A DNA stretch of 64,000 nt. Source: Pseudoalteromonas aurantia. Lineage in GTDB: Bacteria > Pseudomonadota > Gammaproteobacteria > Enterobacterales > Alteromonadaceae. The notes beneath the pieces are model-generated. The model was not told the DNA's origin, did not search any database, and was given only the letters and a program-made list of their open reading frames with translations. Shown here piece after piece: positions 62,585 to 64,000 of the stretch. The DNA is taken from positions 1-64,000 of the forward strand of contig NZ_PNBY01000058.1 in the NCBI RefSeq assembly GCF_005886875.1, given 5' to 3'. Numbering within the stretch: the stretch's first letter is position 1; every line of letters starts with the position of its first letter. The translations under genes and the position numbers were made by a program.

Positions 62585-63328
62585 ATGTGGCATAAAAAAA
62601 TTAAACCTATTATGTTAGCCGCGTTACTAGGCTTTGCGGGGAGTTCATCAGCTGGCCTTGAACAAGGTATTGAAGCCGCTAACTCAGGTCAATTTGAGGT
62701 AGCACTGAAAGAGTTTCGTTACCTTGCTGATATGAATTACGCACCGGGTATTTATCAGCTTGCAAAAATGTATCAGGGTGGATATGGCGTAACTAAGAAC
62801 TTAACAAAGGCCGCCTCATTATTCCAAGACGCCATCAAGCTTGGTAGTGCCGATGCCATGTTCTCTCTCGCTGTTATGTATGATGATGGCAAAGGTGTAA
62901 AGCAGGATAAAAATAAAGCCATTGATCTATTTGAACGCGCAGCAAATAAAAACCTCGCTGCTGCACAATTTAACTTAGGTGTCATGTATGCCAATGGTGA
63001 TGGTGTGATCCAAAGCTATCATAGAGCAATGGACTGGTACGAAAAAGCCGCGGCAAATAACTATACACTCGCCCAGTTCAACCTTGCCTTGATGTATTAC
63101 CAAGGGCTAGGCACTGACAAAAATATTGAAAAATCGTATATTTGGAACTTAATCGCTGAATACAATGGTAATAATGATGCGAGTAAAAGCCGAGATTTAG
63201 ACGAACAACAGATGTCTCCGTCACAAGTTGAGGTAGCTACCGACATAGCTAATGATATTTATAATCGTATCCAACAAGGGACGTATGCCCCAGAAGTCCG
63301 TCCTAAAAAACGCTCCTACACATTCTAA
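62585..63328 (+). CDS. Sel1-repeat (TPR-like) secreted protein
   Basis: A 247-residue protein with a signal peptide (IMLAALLGFAGSSSAG) and about four Sel1 repeats of 36 residues, seen in APGIYQLAKMYQGGYGVTKN, ADAMFSLAVMYDDGKGVKQD, AAAQFNLGVMYANGDGVIQS and TLAQFNLALMYYQGLGTDKN. Sel1 proteins serve as binding scaffolds in the periplasm. The C-terminal 40 residues are charged and not part of the repeat. A different-frame ORF at 62391-62618 overlaps its start and is not supported. Confidence 0.85.
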   Translation: MWHKKIKPIMLAALLGFAGSSSAGLEQGIEAANSGQFEVALKEFRYLADMNYAPGIYQLAKMYQGGYGVTKNLTKAASLFQDAIKLGSADAMFSLAVMYDDGKGVKQDKNKAIDLFERAANKNLAAAQFNLGVMYANGDGVIQSYHRAMDWYEKAAANNYTLAQFNLALMYYQGLGTDKNIEKSYIWNLIAEYNGNNDASKSRDLDEQQMSPSQVEVATDIANDIYNRIQQGTYAPEVRPKKRSYTF

Positions 63329-63407
63329 TTTAGAGAGACTATAGAAATGATATACTCGTTTTTATAGTCTCTGCTCAACGCAATTATCTCATGGAAATGA
63401 AGTCAGA

Positions 63408-64000
63408 TCACTTCAAAAATAGTGCTTTTAATGGGTCTAATAGTAACTTCGACTGTTTAAGTAACAGCGACGTTCGCACCCTGGCAACTTTATCGCTCGC
63501 TAACACACTTTTACCATGGCTAAACGTAAGAAAACCCTCTTTACCATGATATTGGCCCATGCCCGAGTGGCCAACCCCACCAAACGGACTGTCTTCAATT
63601 GTTACTTGCAAAATCGTTTCATTTATCGCCAATGTGCCTGTACGCAATGATTGACTTACTTTATCCTGCAATGTTTTGCTTTGTGTAAATAAATAACTTG
63701 CCAATGGTCTCTGTGATAGCTCAACGTATTGGAGCGCAAATTCTACGCTTTCAACTTCTATAATTGGTAAGACTGGTCCGAATATTTCATTTTGCAGTGC
63801 GATCATATCTTGCGTTGGATTGGTAATTAAGTACAGCCCCATCCTAAATGGTGCTTTTTCATTTACAACTGTACTCTCACCATGTTGAATGTCTGGCCAA
63901 ACAACAGCGCCTTTTTCCTGCGCATCATGCAAAGTTTCATGCAAACGCGCATACTGTTTTTCACTAATAATACTCGACAATTTCTTGTCATCTTTGCCAT
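63408..64000 (-). CDS. Aldehyde dehydrogenase, C-terminal part (cut by the window edge)
   Basis: The frame runs off the right window edge, continuing upstream of the TTG at 63980 as GKDDKK. The visible ~197 residues are the C-terminal part of an NAD(P)-dependent aldehyde dehydrogenase: SSIISEKQYARLHETLHDA, EIFGPVLPIIEVES (EIFGP hallmark), GTLAINETILQVTIEDSPFGGVGHSGMGQYHG and a final hydrophobic/basic tail. The catalytic cysteine lies outside the window. The pattern resembles coniferyl-aldehyde dehydrogenase types, but that is not decisive. Confidence 0.88.
   Translation of the reverse strand, partial: GKDDKKLSSIISEKQYARLHETLHDAQEKGAVVWPDIQHGESTVVNEKAPFRMGLYLITNPTQDMIALQNEIFGPVLPIIEVESVEFALQYVELSQRPLASYLFTQSKTLQDKVSQSLRTGTLAINETILQVTIEDSPFGGVGHSGMGQYHGKEGFLTFSHGKSVLASDKVARVRTSLLLKQSKLLLDPLKALFLK

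Noticed and set aside
62391..62618. 75-codon frame before the Sel1 gene
   Set aside because: Overlaps the well-supported Sel1 start in another frame and lacks family features.
1..64000. tRNA, rRNA and CRISPR arrays
   Set aside because: I looked for cloverleaf-like T-loop motifs and regularly spaced repeats and saw none; a covariance-model search would be needed to be certain.

Overview
The window looks like chromosome from a marine gammaproteobacterium of the order Alteromonadales, most likely Pseudoalteromonas. This is judged from recognised protein families, not from a database search. Pointers are low-to-mid GC, many TonB-dependent receptors (two of the Oar type), a secreted subtilase with PKD and chitin-binding-like domains, orphan periplasmic binding proteins, and the dnaK-dnaJ and hmgA-maiA arrangements. 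I saw no rRNA, tRNA or CRISPR array.

Layout. 0-5 kb: a NYN-domain protein, an RhlE-type helicase, a DHDPS-family enzyme that reads like the plant type, a DUF6058-like protein, and the zinc-free ribosomal protein pair L31B/L36B. 4.9-11.5 kb: a TonB-dependent receptor flanked by two secreted HExxH proteins of the basic-secretory-protein type, with related palindromes in front of both transcription units. 11.6-16.1 kb: a cytochrome b562-like protein, a periplasmic sugar-binding-like protein, a secreted subtilase and an APH-like kinase. 16.3-20.6 kb: fadE, then two decayed genes (a drug/metabolite transporter with an amber codon and a ybaK remnant). 20.6-32 kb: dnaJ, dnaK with a sigma-32-like promoter, a thioesterase, pqiABC, an M16 metallopeptidase lipoprotein and a MAPEG protein. 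32.4-43.7 kb: ushA, a periplasmic-binding-protein/membrane-regulator pair, an S1/P1 nuclease and two Oar-like receptors. 44.4-46.0 kb: gene-poor and decayed, with a MarR 3' remnant. 46-52.6 kb: a MarR regulator divergent from hmgA-maiA, several small conserved proteins, an arginase-family enzyme and a DUF2189 protein. 52.7-57.2 kb: udp and cdd, converging on a terminator split by a 2.7-kb mobile element. 57.2-64 kb: a STAS-like protein, ppc, a DCC/SDR/flavin-reductase run, a Sel1 protein and the C-terminal part of an aldehyde dehydrogenase cut by the window end.

The most striking object is the element at 53556-56272. It has 27-bp near-perfect terminal inverted repeats, a roughly 607-residue zinc-finger transposase-like protein I cannot assign to a named IS family, and a secreted passenger protein. 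It sits in the loop of what was a bidirectional Rho-independent terminator between udp and cdd; removing it and one copy of the target duplication restores an 11-bp stem with a 5-nt loop. It carries its own terminator-like hairpins near both ends, so it looks like a terminator-targeting, self-insulating transposon.

Themes. Several genes could work together in nucleic-acid and nucleotide scavenging (S1/P1 nuclease with Oar receptors, UshA, uridine phosphorylase, cytidine deaminase). Others serve protein degradation and uptake (subtilase, M16 peptidase, the receptor with its two HExxH proteins) and tyrosine catabolism (hmgA, maiA). These links are inferred from families and neighbourhood only.
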